Part shown: piece after piece, positions 36,927 through 45,208 of the stretch | How positions within the stretch are numbered: the first letter of the stretch is position 1 | Layout: the number at the start of each line of letters is the position of its first letter | Assembly: GCF_040786285.1 (NCBI RefSeq) | Contig: NZ_JBFMKQ010000001.1 | Location: 1,984,001-2,048,000 of the forward strand | From: Aquimarina sp040786285 | Lineage (GTDB): Bacteria; Bacteroidota; Bacteroidia; Flavobacteriales; Flavobacteriaceae | DNA length: 64,000 bases | Direction of reading: 5' to 3' | Notes under the pieces: generated by a model | Told to the model about the DNA's origin: nothing | The model's input: the letters and a program-made list of their open reading frames with translations, nothing else | The model's database searches: none | Made by a program: the position numbers and the translations under genes

Positions 36927-38330
36927 TCAATGATACTTATGATGATCTCCAAACCAATTTTTAAGCTTAATATTTAAAATTTCTGTAGTAAATGGCTTGG
37001 TGATATAATCATCAAGGCCTTTAGCTATAAATCGCTCTGCATCGCCAGGTAAGGCGTTAGATGTTATAGCTATGATGGGAGGAATTTTGTTATGGTTTTT
37101 TCGTATTAAATTACTTGTTTGTACCCCGTTTAATTCTGGTAGATTGATATCCATTAAAATAAGATCGTATACATCTTCTTTGAACATTTTTAATGCGGTT
37201 CTACCATCTTTTGCGATATCAACAGTACATCCAAGGTATTTTAATATTTGTTTGGATACTAAAATGTTAGTGTCTGAGTCTTCTACTAAAAGGACGTGTA
37301 AGTTATACTTTTGGTTACTTGAACCAATTATATTTTTATCTTCTTTGGTGACAGGAGCTCTTGAGGCTTTGGCCTTAAATGTAAACCAAAAATTACTACC
37401 TTCTCCAAGTTCACTTTTTACACCAATTTCACCATGCATTAGATGTGCTAGTTTTTCACAAATAATTAATCCTAAACCGCTTCCTTCTCCTGCAATAATA
37501 GATGCCTCATGAAATTGACTAAAACGACTAAATAAATTTTCCTGATCGATTTTGTTAATACCAACTCCAGAGTCGATTATTTCTATTTTAACCATTAAAT
37601 CATCGTTCTTTTGGGATAATAAAGAGGCATTGATTTTAATACTTCCTTTATCTGTAAATTTAACAGCATTACCAATAAGGTTTGAAATGATTTGTGTAAG
37701 TCTATTATTATCTACTAAAATGATTTCGGGTAATTCTTTTGAATAGTCTAGGGTAAAATTAATTTCTTTAGCTTTTGCTATGGCAATAAAAAGATCAATA
37801 TTTTGATGAATTGATTCTTTTAAATTAATGTTTTGAGGGGATAACTCGAACTTTCCAGCTTCTATTTTTGAGAGATCTAAAATTTGATTTAGAATATCTA
37901 ATAAATTGAGCGAAGATCTATGGATGATATTTACATACTCTTTTTGTAGATCATCCAGATTTGTGGTTTTATAAAGTAGATCGATCATGCCTATAACCCC
38001 AACCATTGGTGTTCTAATTTCATGACTCATGTTTGCAAGAAAATCCTGTTTGAATTTTGAAGCTTTTAGTAGTTGCTTATTCTTTTCTTTTAAGGTATCT
38101 AAGTTTTTACCACCAAACATTGCGAATAGACCTAAAAACAAGGGAGCAGTATCTATGATATAATGAATAGGATATTTTTTATGCACAAAAAACACAGATT
38201 GCCAGGTAAACTCGAGGCCTAGTTTTGTAATATCAATGCATATGGCAAGTATTGGAAATAGTAACCCAAATAACACACCATAAACAGTGTATTTTACCAC
38301 TTCAGATTTCAACCACGATCTTTGTGTCAT
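36927..38330 (-). CDS. Membrane-bound hybrid histidine kinase with receiver domain
   Basis: The 467 residues contain two membrane helices (about 14-32 and 58-73), a short coiled coil, and a HisKA domain with His103 ('FLANMSHEIRTPMVGVIG'). The HATPase part (about 200-325) has N-box 'IISNLIGNAVKF' and 'GEGSGLGLIICEKLAH'. A C-terminal receiver (about 345-462) carries phospho-acceptor Asp in 'DLILMDINLPELNG' and Lys in 'YITKPFTTEIL'. There is no sensing domain beyond the two helices, so the input may be membrane-related or come from a partner. No cognate regulator is adjacent. Confidence 0.93.
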   Translation of the reverse strand: MTQRSWLKSEVVKYTVYGVLFGLLFPILAICIDITKLGLEFTWQSVFFVHKKYPIHYIIDTAPLFLGLFAMFGGKNLDTLKEKNKQLLKASKFKQDFLANMSHEIRTPMVGVIGMIDLLYKTTNLDDLQKEYVNIIHRSSLNLLDILNQILDLSKIEAGKFELSPQNINLKESIHQNIDLFIAIAKAKEINFTLDYSKELPEIILVDNNRLTQIISNLIGNAVKFTDKGSIKINASLLSQKNDDLMVKIEIIDSGVGINKIDQENLFSRFSQFHEASIIAGEGSGLGLIICEKLAHLMHGEIGVKSELGEGSNFWFTFKAKASRAPVTKEDKNIIGSSNQKYNLHVLLVEDSDTNILVSKQILKYLGCTVDIAKDGRTALKMFKEDVYDLILMDINLPELNGVQTSNLIRKNHNKIPPIIAITSNALPGDAERFIAKGLDDYITKPFTTEILNIKLKNWFGDHHKYH

Positions 38331-38491
38331 ATTAATTGATTTTGTTTACTTACTATAGTAGTTAGTAATTCAAAAAATAGGGGATAGGGGTAATTAACAG
38401 AGGACTATCAATGTATAAATATAGTTGTTTTGATACACCAGCCCAAATGTTTATACGAAATTAAAGAACGTTAATTATTGTATTCATATAA

Positions 38492-38527
38492 AAAATCCAC
38501 GACTTAAGATTAATTGTCGTGGATTTT
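38492..38527. terminator. 12-bp terminator hairpin
   Basis: AAAATCCACGAC (38492-38503) pairs perfectly with GTCGTGGATTTT (38516-38527). It lies 27 bp past the stop of the leftward gene at 38554. A-rich and T-rich flanks allow action from both sides. Confidence 0.8.
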
Positions 38528-38553
38528 AAACCTTACTTTTAATGATTATGGGG

Positions 38554-39087
38554 TTAGCCTTTGAAAACGTATTTTGTTATTTTATAACCTTCTATTTTTA
38601 TTAAATATGTCTTTGGATCTACAAGATAATGGATGTAATCATCGATTTCTCCTTTGTCTAATAATCTTCCAGACATGTTATAAAGGCTGTACTTTAGACC
38701 TTGGGGTACTTCGATTATATGTCTAAAGGTCTTTTGATCTTTACTTTGTTGACAAGTATCATCTGCCAAAAAATTATTAATAAAAGTGATTCTACCTTGT
38801 TCTTCACCTTCAAGAGTAACTGTTGCAGAATCATCAATATCTATAATTCCGTTACCTGTTAAGTCACCTAAGATAATTAAACATGCGTTTCTCACTTTTA
38901 TACGAGCTCCAGCCTCAATATGTAGACTCTCTGTAATAAATATAACACCTTCTTCGGTATTTTCATCTAAACCATTAACTACAGTATTCTCTGTAACCGA
39001 CATTAACTTGTATGAAATGTCGATTTTTGTGTTTGCAAAAGTTATGCTGGTTAAAAACAAAGCTAATAGGGGTAAAAATGTTTTCAT
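38554..39087 (-). CDS. Secreted protein with T9SS-type C-terminal sorting-like domain
   Basis: The 177 residues begin with a signal peptide (MKTFLPLLALFLTSITFA). A beta-repeat region (about 40-110, 'ITESLHIEAGARIKVRNACLIILGDLTGNGIIDIDDSATVTLEG') contains a dockerin-like or EF-type acidic loop, 'DLTGNGIIDIDD'. The last 70 residues ('GLKYSLYNMSGRLLDKGEIDDYIHYLVDPKTYLIKIEGYKITKYVFKG') look like a type IX secretion system type A sorting domain. It is probably exported to the cell surface; its role is unknown. The small size, almost only sorting domain, is unusual. Confidence 0.75.
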   Translation of the reverse strand: MKTFLPLLALFLTSITFANTKIDISYKLMSVTENTVVNGLDENTEEGVIFITESLHIEAGARIKVRNACLIILGDLTGNGIIDIDDSATVTLEGEEQGRITFINNFLADDTCQQSKDQKTFRHIIEVPQGLKYSLYNMSGRLLDKGEIDDYIHYLVDPKTYLIKIEGYKITKYVFKG

Positions 39088-39607
39088 ATAGTTTGGTTTT
39101 TAGGGTTAAACCTCAAATTTTAAAAATGTAGGTTTTATACTACATTATTTAGATTTTTATCGTTGTAAAACACAAAATCAACGACAATATACAATATTTT
39201 ATACTAAAAACGTAAAAAATTAAGGTAGAATATTGATTTTTTATAGCTTCGAAATTCGAAAAAACCCGAAAACCCTAGTAATTACAAGATGTTCAGTGAG
39301 TTATATTTTTTGTTTTTTTTAACAAATAAATTATAAATTTTAGGTATTTGTTTGATTTTTAGTCCTATAATACATTAAAATGTGTCTTAATAGGTGCTGT
39401 TTATGGTATTCGTTTTAGCTAAACTTAAAATACTATGTAATATGTATACAACATTACTCCATTTTGTTTCGTTATTGTTCCGACAAAAAATAAATAATTA
39501 GATTTTTACTTTGATTTAATAGTGTCTAGAATAGATGGGTTTTTACCTTTTTGGATTAAATTAAATGTCGTAAGTGTTAAGTTAGATTTAATTTTATGTG
39601 CAGATAG
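39088..39607. other. Gene-free stretch before the toxin-antitoxin pair
   Basis: About 520 bp of very AT-rich sequence without a convincing ORF, hairpin or repeat. It separates the leftward sorting-domain gene from the rightward toxin-antitoxin operon and may hold promoters for both. Confidence 0.5.
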
Positions 39608-39637
39608 TGACAGTTGTCATTATTTTTTGTATTTTTG
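39608..39637 (+). promoter_or_regulatory. Toxin-antitoxin promoter with operator-like inverted repeat
   Basis: TGACA and TGTCA flank a GT centre (39608-39619). TATTTTTG (39630-39637) fits the -7 element. The ATG is at 39655. Antitoxins of this family usually bind a palindrome over their own promoter, so this is the likely autoregulatory site. Confidence 0.6.
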
Positions 39638-39654
39638 TCGCAAAACATAAAAGT

Positions 39655-40107
39655 ATGGGAGCAGTATCTCCGTTAGATTTTGATAGTTTTGAGAATAAAG
39701 GGTTGCTTCGATATCTAAATATCGATATTCCTTTACGTAATATGTACGACTTTATTGAATTGTCTAGAAACGGGATAGACAAAAAAGCATTATTACATCT
39801 TGCAAAAACAATTGGTTTTGACCTTAAAGAATTAGCACATGTACTACATGTGTCCGAACGCACTATTCAACGTTATGATTTGAATAAAAAAATGAGCACC
39901 GAAGCCAGTGCTAAGGCATTACAATTAGCGAAGCTTTATGCTAAAGGGGAAAACATTTTTGGAGATCTAAATCGTTTTAAAAATTGGATGGAACATCCTA
40001 GTGTTGCTCTTGCTATGAAAAAACCTAAAGAACTTTTAGATACTACCTTTGGTTTTCAATTGCTTAACGAAGAACTGGTACGAATAGAGCATGGAATTTT
40101 TGCATAA
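39655..40107 (+). CDS. Xre/MbcA/ParS-type antitoxin (DUF2384)
   Basis: From the ATG at 39655 (MGAVSPLDFDSFENKGLLRYLN) the protein has 150 residues. An upstream in-frame GTG at 39598 would add a hydrophobic stretch that does not fit the family and would cover the promoter. The middle holds an Xre-like helix-turn-helix ('LLHLAKTIGFDLKELAHVLHVSERTIQRYD'). The C-terminus is the DUF2384 toxin-binding domain ('EASAKALQLAKLYAKGENIFGDLNRFKNWMEHPSVAL'). Its stop codon overlaps the toxin ATG (TAATG). It should neutralise the RES toxin and repress the operon. Confidence 0.93.
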   Translation: MGAVSPLDFDSFENKGLLRYLNIDIPLRNMYDFIELSRNGIDKKALLHLAKTIGFDLKELAHVLHVSERTIQRYDLNKKMSTEASAKALQLAKLYAKGENIFGDLNRFKNWMEHPSVALAMKKPKELLDTTFGFQLLNEELVRIEHGIFA

Positions 40108-40562
40108 TGCAAGTATACAGGATAGCAAAACAGAAATATATTAAAGATCTTACAGGGATTGGGGCAAAAACAGTAGGAGGTAGGTGGAATCCTAAAGGAG
40201 TAGCCGTATTGTATACGAGTACATCGGAAGCACTTTCTGCTTTAGAAGTTTTAGCACATTTACCCGCCGCTTATTTTCCAGATGATATGGCTATGGCATC
40301 TATAGAAATACCAAGTAATTTAGTAACGGAAATAAATATAAATCAGCTTCCCAAAAATTGGAAAGAAACTCCAGCACCTATAGAGATTCAAAGTTTTGTA
40401 ATGCAATGGATAAATGATGAGAAATATGTTGGGATAAAAGTACCTAGTATCATTATTCCGAATGAACAAAATCTTTTGATCAATCCATTACATCCTAAAT
40501 TTAATAAGGTAAAGTTGATTAACATCGAACCTTTTAGTTTTGACAAAAGACTTATTAAATAA
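40107..40562 (+). CDS. RES-domain toxin (predicted NAD-degrading)
   Basis: The 151 residues form a single RES domain: 'YRIAKQKYIKDLTGIGAKTVGGRWNPKGVAVLYTSTSEALSALEVLAHL' contains the conserved Arg, 'GGRWN', Tyr and Ser/Glu positions that name the family. RES toxins degrade NAD+ by phosphorolysis or hydrolysis, stopping growth. The ATG overlaps the antitoxin stop by one base, so the pair is translationally coupled. Length is normal and no frameshift is visible, so the system looks intact. Confidence 0.93.
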   Translation: MQVYRIAKQKYIKDLTGIGAKTVGGRWNPKGVAVLYTSTSEALSALEVLAHLPAAYFPDDMAMASIEIPSNLVTEININQLPKNWKETPAPIEIQSFVMQWINDEKYVGIKVPSIIIPNEQNLLINPLHPKFNKVKLINIEPFSFDKRLIK

Positions 40563-40768
40563 CCTATTCTTGAATAACAGAGATATAGCACAATATAAAA
40601 CTTCTTTATTTTTAAGCCTTTAAAATTTTAAATCTTATTTTTTAGTTAAAAAAAACGGCTTCTTACTATCAACAGTATCCATTTTATATATATTACGGCT
40701 TAATATGCGTAACAGAATATTTATTTTTACGTCATATTCTTTATAAATAATCTTAATATAATAATAAA

Positions 40769-42844
40769 ATGAGTATAAAATTGAAGAATGTATATTTTTT
40801 GGCTGCATTCACACTTGCTTTTGTGAGTTGTAAAAATGAAACAAAAAAAAGTGATACTGATACTACTGCTGTAGTAGAAAAAATCCCAGGAATAGTTCTG
40901 GAAAATATGGATACTAGTGTTAGTCCGAAAGAAGATTTTTACAATTACGTTAATGGTAATTGGATGAAAAACACAAAAATCCCAGACGACCGTACAAGTT
41001 GGGGTGGATTTGGAGTATTACGTAAATCTACCGATAAAGATGTTTTAGACATTTTAGCAAAAGCAAAAGAAAGCGGAAAATATAGTGCAGATACCGATCA
41101 AGCCAAGGCATTAGCTATTTTTGATACCAAGTTAGATACCGTTGCTAGAAACGAAGCGGGTTTAAAACCGTTACAACCTGCTCTTGATGATATCACATCA
41201 ATTAAAAATCTAAACGATTTGCAAACAGTGTTAGCAAAAAACCCTTCGGTTTCTTCGCCATTTGCGGGTATTGGTGTTCAGGCAGACTTGAATAACAGTT
41301 CTATGAATGCAGTATACCTGGTAGGAGGTGAATTAGGATTACCAGAGCGTGATTATTATTTAGATCAAGATGAAAAATCTAAAGAGATTCGTGAAGAATA
41401 CAAAAAGCATATTGCAAAAATGTTGCAAATGTTGGGGGATTCTGAATCTGATGCTACTAATGCGGCTAACAAAATTCTTGAATTAGAAACTAAGCTTGCA
41501 GAGCCAAGATTAAACAAAGTCGAAAGAAGAGACGTTCGTAATTATAATAATCCTAGAACAATTACAGAAGCCGATGCTATGCTTTCTTCAATTGACCTTA
41601 CTAAAATGGTTACAGATTTAGGGATTACTAAAAAATTTGATACGATCATAGTTACTCAATTACGGTATACAAAGGCATTGGATAATTTTTTGAAAAGTAC
41701 GCCAATTGAAGACTTAAAAACGTTAGTTAGATGGGATACTTTTAATAGTGCTACAGGTAGATTGACTACAGATATTGAAATTGCAAATTGGGAATTTTAT
41801 AACAAATATCTTAGTGGTCAAAAAGAACAACGCCCTGCTGATGAACGTGCTCTTGCTACAGTAAATGGAACTGTTGGGGAAGCATTAGGTCAATTATATG
41901 TTGATGAGAAATTTCCGCCAGAGGCCAAAGCGAAGGCAGAAAAGATGATAACTAACGTTATTGAAGCTTATAAGGAACGTATCCAGAAATTGGATTGGAT
42001 GAGTGATTCGACTAAAACCCGTGCTATTGAAAAACTCAATAAGTTTACTGTTAAAATAGGATATCCAGATAAATGGGAAGACTATTCGAAAATGGAAGTA
42101 TCTGCAGACAAGACATATTTCGAAAATATGGCAGCTATTGATAAATGGGCTAGAGATAAGAATTATGATGAGATTGGGGAGCCTGTTGATAAAACTAAAT
42201 GGGGAATGTCTCCACAGACAGTAAATGCATATTTTAACCCTCTTAATAATGAGATTGTATTTCCGGCGGCTATTTTACAGCCACCATTTTATAACTATAC
42301 TGCTGACGAAGCTGTTAATTATGGAGGAATTGGCGCAGTAATAGGTCACGAAATATCTCATGCTTTTGATGATTCTGGAGCGCGTTTTGATGCCGATGGA
42401 AACCTTAAGAATTGGTGGACAGAAGATGATCTTAAAGCTTTTACAGAAAGAGGTGATGCACTTGCAGAACAGTATAGCGCTATAGAGGTATTAGATAGTC
42501 TATACATTAATGGTAAATTTACATTAGGTGAAAACATTGGAGATTTAGGAGGAGTACTTGGAGCTTATGATGGACTTCAAAAGTTTTTAGCAGAAAATGG
42601 ACGACCAGATGATATCGATGGATTTACTGCAGAGCAACGTTTCTTTATGTCTTGGGCTACTGTGTGGCGTACACTTATGAGAGATGATGCTTTAAGAACT
42701 CGAATCAAAACAGATCCACATTCTCCTGGAGCAACCAGAGCTGTTCAACCATTATTAAATATTGATGCTTTCTATGATGCATTTGATATTAAAGAAGGAG
42801 ATAAAATGTATTTAGCACCAGACAAAAGAGTACGTATCTGGTAA
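40769..42844 (+). CDS. M13-family zinc metallopeptidase lipoprotein (neprilysin/PepO-like)
   Basis: The 691 residues start with a lipoprotein signal (lipobox 'LAFVSC', Cys21). An M13 N-terminal domain (about 45-430) precedes the catalytic domain with zinc ligands His527 and His531 in 'GHEISHAFD', Glu528 as base, and third ligand Glu588 in 'GENIGDLGG'. 'NAYFNPLNNEIVFPAAILQPPFY' is the usual substrate-binding strand. It would degrade small peptides in the periplasm. The end 'YLAPDKRVRIW' is the family's typical tryptophan terminus, so the gene is complete. Confidence 0.96.
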   Translation: MSIKLKNVYFLAAFTLAFVSCKNETKKSDTDTTAVVEKIPGIVLENMDTSVSPKEDFYNYVNGNWMKNTKIPDDRTSWGGFGVLRKSTDKDVLDILAKAKESGKYSADTDQAKALAIFDTKLDTVARNEAGLKPLQPALDDITSIKNLNDLQTVLAKNPSVSSPFAGIGVQADLNNSSMNAVYLVGGELGLPERDYYLDQDEKSKEIREEYKKHIAKMLQMLGDSESDATNAANKILELETKLAEPRLNKVERRDVRNYNNPRTITEADAMLSSIDLTKMVTDLGITKKFDTIIVTQLRYTKALDNFLKSTPIEDLKTLVRWDTFNSATGRLTTDIEIANWEFYNKYLSGQKEQRPADERALATVNGTVGEALGQLYVDEKFPPEAKAKAEKMITNVIEAYKERIQKLDWMSDSTKTRAIEKLNKFTVKIGYPDKWEDYSKMEVSADKTYFENMAAIDKWARDKNYDEIGEPVDKTKWGMSPQTVNAYFNPLNNEIVFPAAILQPPFYNYTADEAVNYGGIGAVIGHEISHAFDDSGARFDADGNLKNWWTEDDLKAFTERGDALAEQYSAIEVLDSLYINGKFTLGENIGDLGGVLGAYDGLQKFLAENGRPDDIDGFTAEQRFFMSWATVWRTLMRDDALRTRIKTDPHSPGATRAVQPLLNIDAFYDAFDIKEGDKMYLAPDKRVRIW

Positions 42845-42864
42845 TTTTTTAATAGATTACAACA

Positions 42865-42890
42865 AAAAACCCGCTGTACAGCGGGTTTTT
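42865..42890. terminator. Bidirectional terminator, 26-bp perfect palindrome
   Basis: AAAAACCCGCTGT (42865-42877) and ACAGCGGGTTTTT (42878-42890) are exact inverse complements. It lies between the convergent M13 peptidase and the gene ending at 42900, with A- and T-runs suited to both directions. Confidence 0.92.
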
Positions 42891-42899
42891 ATTTTATGT

Positions 42900-43544
42900 C
42901 TAATCTTCTTTTATCTCGTTCATCAAAAGAAAGGCTTTGTTTACATATTCCTTTTCAAGAAACAACGTAAAATAGTTTGAGGTAGAAATTACTTCAAAAA
43001 CCGGAATTCCTTCATAAGCTAATAATCTAAAAATATAAAAGTATAGCCCTATTACTTTAGAATTATCTTCGGGTAAGGCAATAGACATAGAGGATAGGTT
43101 GTCTGCAACAGAAATACAGGTTTCATCCTTAAAATGTTTTTCTACAGTATTTTTAAGTGAAGAGCTTACCAGTATATTGCTTTCTTGAAAATTACTTGAG
43201 TATGTAAAATATGCTTTAGTTTCATGCTTTACACTATCTAAAAGGTTACTTTGACTAGTCAATATGGTACTAGAGTTTAAAAATGTATATTCGGTGATAC
43301 CAGATCTTACCACAATATCTCCTAGACTCCTTAGATTATCAATGTTTTTAATACGTTTTGGATTGTAACGCCGTAACGCCATAACAATAGAGCCTGGTTT
43401 TACAGGTTTTCTCATTACTCTTTCTACTTGAGGCAATAAATCAATAGCTAAAGAGCTAAAATTGATAATGTCTCTCGATAGAGCATCTTCAAGAAAGGGT
43501 TGGTGTCTTAGGATATTATGCACGCAATCTGTGATTGTTTTCAT
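42900..43544 (-). CDS. Hypothetical protein with probable ACT-like C-terminus, divergent from aspartate kinase
   Basis: The 214 residues show no signal peptide. The N-terminal half is helical ('LEDALSRDIINFSSLAIDLLPQVERVMRKPVKPGSIVMALRRY'). The C-terminal half has two beta-alpha-beta stretches ('CISVADNLSSMSIALPEDNSKVIGLYFYIFRLLAYEGIPVFEVISTSNYFTLFLEKEYVNKAFLLMNEI') that look like an ACT pair as in aspartate kinases. It is divergent from the aspartate kinase gene with a 112-bp gap. A regulatory partner of lysine/threonine synthesis is possible; I cannot name a family with certainty. Confidence 0.72.
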   Translation of the reverse strand: MKTITDCVHNILRHQPFLEDALSRDIINFSSLAIDLLPQVERVMRKPVKPGSIVMALRRYNPKRIKNIDNLRSLGDIVVRSGITEYTFLNSSTILTSQSNLLDSVKHETKAYFTYSSNFQESNILVSSSLKNTVEKHFKDETCISVADNLSSMSIALPEDNSKVIGLYFYIFRLLAYEGIPVFEVISTSNYFTLFLEKEYVNKAFLLMNEIKED

Positions 43545-43656
43545 TGTTATATATTTAACATTCTGTACAAATTTATGCTTTTTATTTTAAAATATTTATT
43601 CTTCACTTGTTATTAATTAACTATGCATCGTTAAATGAAATAATAAACTAGAATTG

Positions 43657-44991
43657 ATGAAAATTTTAAAGTTTGGTGGAACCTCTGTAGGGTCAGTTGA
43701 AAATTTGAATAGAGTTAAAGCAATTTTGACAGCAGATCAGGAAGAAAAAATTGTTGTTTGCTCTGCAATGTCAGGGGTAACAGATCAATTAGTTCGATTA
43801 CTAGAGAATATAAGATTTGGTGATACAGACGCTATTACCAGAAATTTACATCGACTTGAAAATAAACATGCCGACGTAATAGATGTGTTAATCGAAGATC
43901 TTGAAGTCAGAAACAAGCTTAAAGACGGCTTGTCGATCATGATTACAGAAATGTTCGAGATATCTAGTCAACAATATTCCGAAGAAATTAACTCTAAAAT
44001 AATTACTTACGGAGAAACACTTCTGACCTATATTTTTTCTGGGTTTTTAAGTGCTACAGGTGTACATAATGTACTCTTAGATGCTAAAGAATTTATGTAT
44101 GTAGATTCTATAGAGAATCCTAATATAGAAAAGGTTGGTAAAAAAATAAACAAAGTTCTTGATAAAAATATTGAGTCATCACTTTACATTACACAAGGCT
44201 TTGTCTGTAAAAATAAAGAAGGACAAATAACTACCTTAAAAAGGGGTGGGAGCGATTATACTGCTACCATTATCGGAGCAGCTTTGCATGCTTCAGAAGT
44301 TCAAATTTGGACAGATATCGATGGATTGCATAACAATGATCCGAGGTATGTGGAGCAAACATATCCAATATCACATCTTACCTATAATGAGGCTGCAGAG
44401 TTAGCTTATTTTGGAGCTAAAATTCTTCACCCTCAAACGGTATCACCAGTAGTTGATAAAGATATCCCTGTGTTGTTAAAAAACACATTTGATCCAGAAG
44501 CTCAGGGTACAGTAATTTCTAATAGAATTCATAAAAAGGGCCTTAAAGCAATTTCCGCCAAGGACGGGATTACAGCAATTAAAATCAAATCCAACAGGAT
44601 GTTAATGGCTCATGGATATCTAAGAAGAATTTTTGAAGTTTTTGATAATTTTCAAACTTCTATTGATATGATTACAACATCAGAAATTGCTATATCACTC
44701 ACCATAGATGATACCAGTAATCTAGATCATATTGTTAGAGAATTAGAAGGCTATGCAGAAATTACTATAGAACAAGATCACAGTATTATCTGTATAGTAG
44801 GAGAATCTGTAATTAATGACAGGAACTCATATAAACTGTTCGAAATATTAAATTATATACCTGTAAGAATGGTTTCTTATGGCGGAAGTAATAATAATAT
44901 TTCAATTCTGGTGGATACCAAAGATAAAATACCAACATTGAGGTTTTTAAATGAAAAATTATTTCAAACCCAAGAAGAAGCAGTTGTATAA
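43657..44991 (+). CDS. Aspartate kinase
   Basis: The 444 residues begin at the ATG at 43657 (MKILKFGGTSVGSVENLNR); a TTG one codon earlier is not needed. The amino-acid kinase domain (about 1-285) has 'KFGGTSV', 'TTLKRGGSDYTATIIGAALHASEVQIWTDIDGLHNNDPR' and 'EAAELAYFGAKILHP'. Two ACT domains follow (about 300-440). It phosphorylates aspartate for lysine, threonine and methionine synthesis. It stands alone rather than as a fusion with homoserine dehydrogenase. A terminator hairpin follows at 45080. Confidence 0.95.
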   Translation: MKILKFGGTSVGSVENLNRVKAILTADQEEKIVVCSAMSGVTDQLVRLLENIRFGDTDAITRNLHRLENKHADVIDVLIEDLEVRNKLKDGLSIMITEMFEISSQQYSEEINSKIITYGETLLTYIFSGFLSATGVHNVLLDAKEFMYVDSIENPNIEKVGKKINKVLDKNIESSLYITQGFVCKNKEGQITTLKRGGSDYTATIIGAALHASEVQIWTDIDGLHNNDPRYVEQTYPISHLTYNEAAELAYFGAKILHPQTVSPVVDKDIPVLLKNTFDPEAQGTVISNRIHKKGLKAISAKDGITAIKIKSNRMLMAHGYLRRIFEVFDNFQTSIDMITTSEIAISLTIDDTSNLDHIVRELEGYAEITIEQDHSIICIVGESVINDRNSYKLFEILNYIPVRMVSYGGSNNNISILVDTKDKIPTLRFLNEKLFQTQEEAVV

Positions 44992-45079
44992 TTGTTTATC
45001 GTATAATTTGTAAATGAAGTAAGGTAAGAAACACGTAATATCTGCATATTATATTCTGAAAGTGTGTACCTTACTTTTA

Positions 45080-45121
45080 TTAAAGCCTGAAAGTCAATAT
45101 TGATTTTCAGGCTTTAATTTT
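45080..45121 (+). terminator. Terminator after aspartate kinase
   Basis: TTAAAGCCTGAAA (45080-45092) pairs perfectly with TTTCAGGCTTTAA (45105-45117), followed by T residues. It lies 89 bp after the stop codon. Confidence 0.85.
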
Positions 45122-45208
45122 ATAAATTTTCACCAGGTATATAAAAATTGAGTTTCATTTTTTAAAACTAAGGAGTGCTATTTTTGCATCTAAGCAAAAA
45201 TATAGAGT

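Noticed and set aside
39598..39654. Extended GTG start for the Xre antitoxin
   Set aside because: The extra 19 residues are hydrophobic and cover the operator and -7 element; the ATG at 39655 fits the family.
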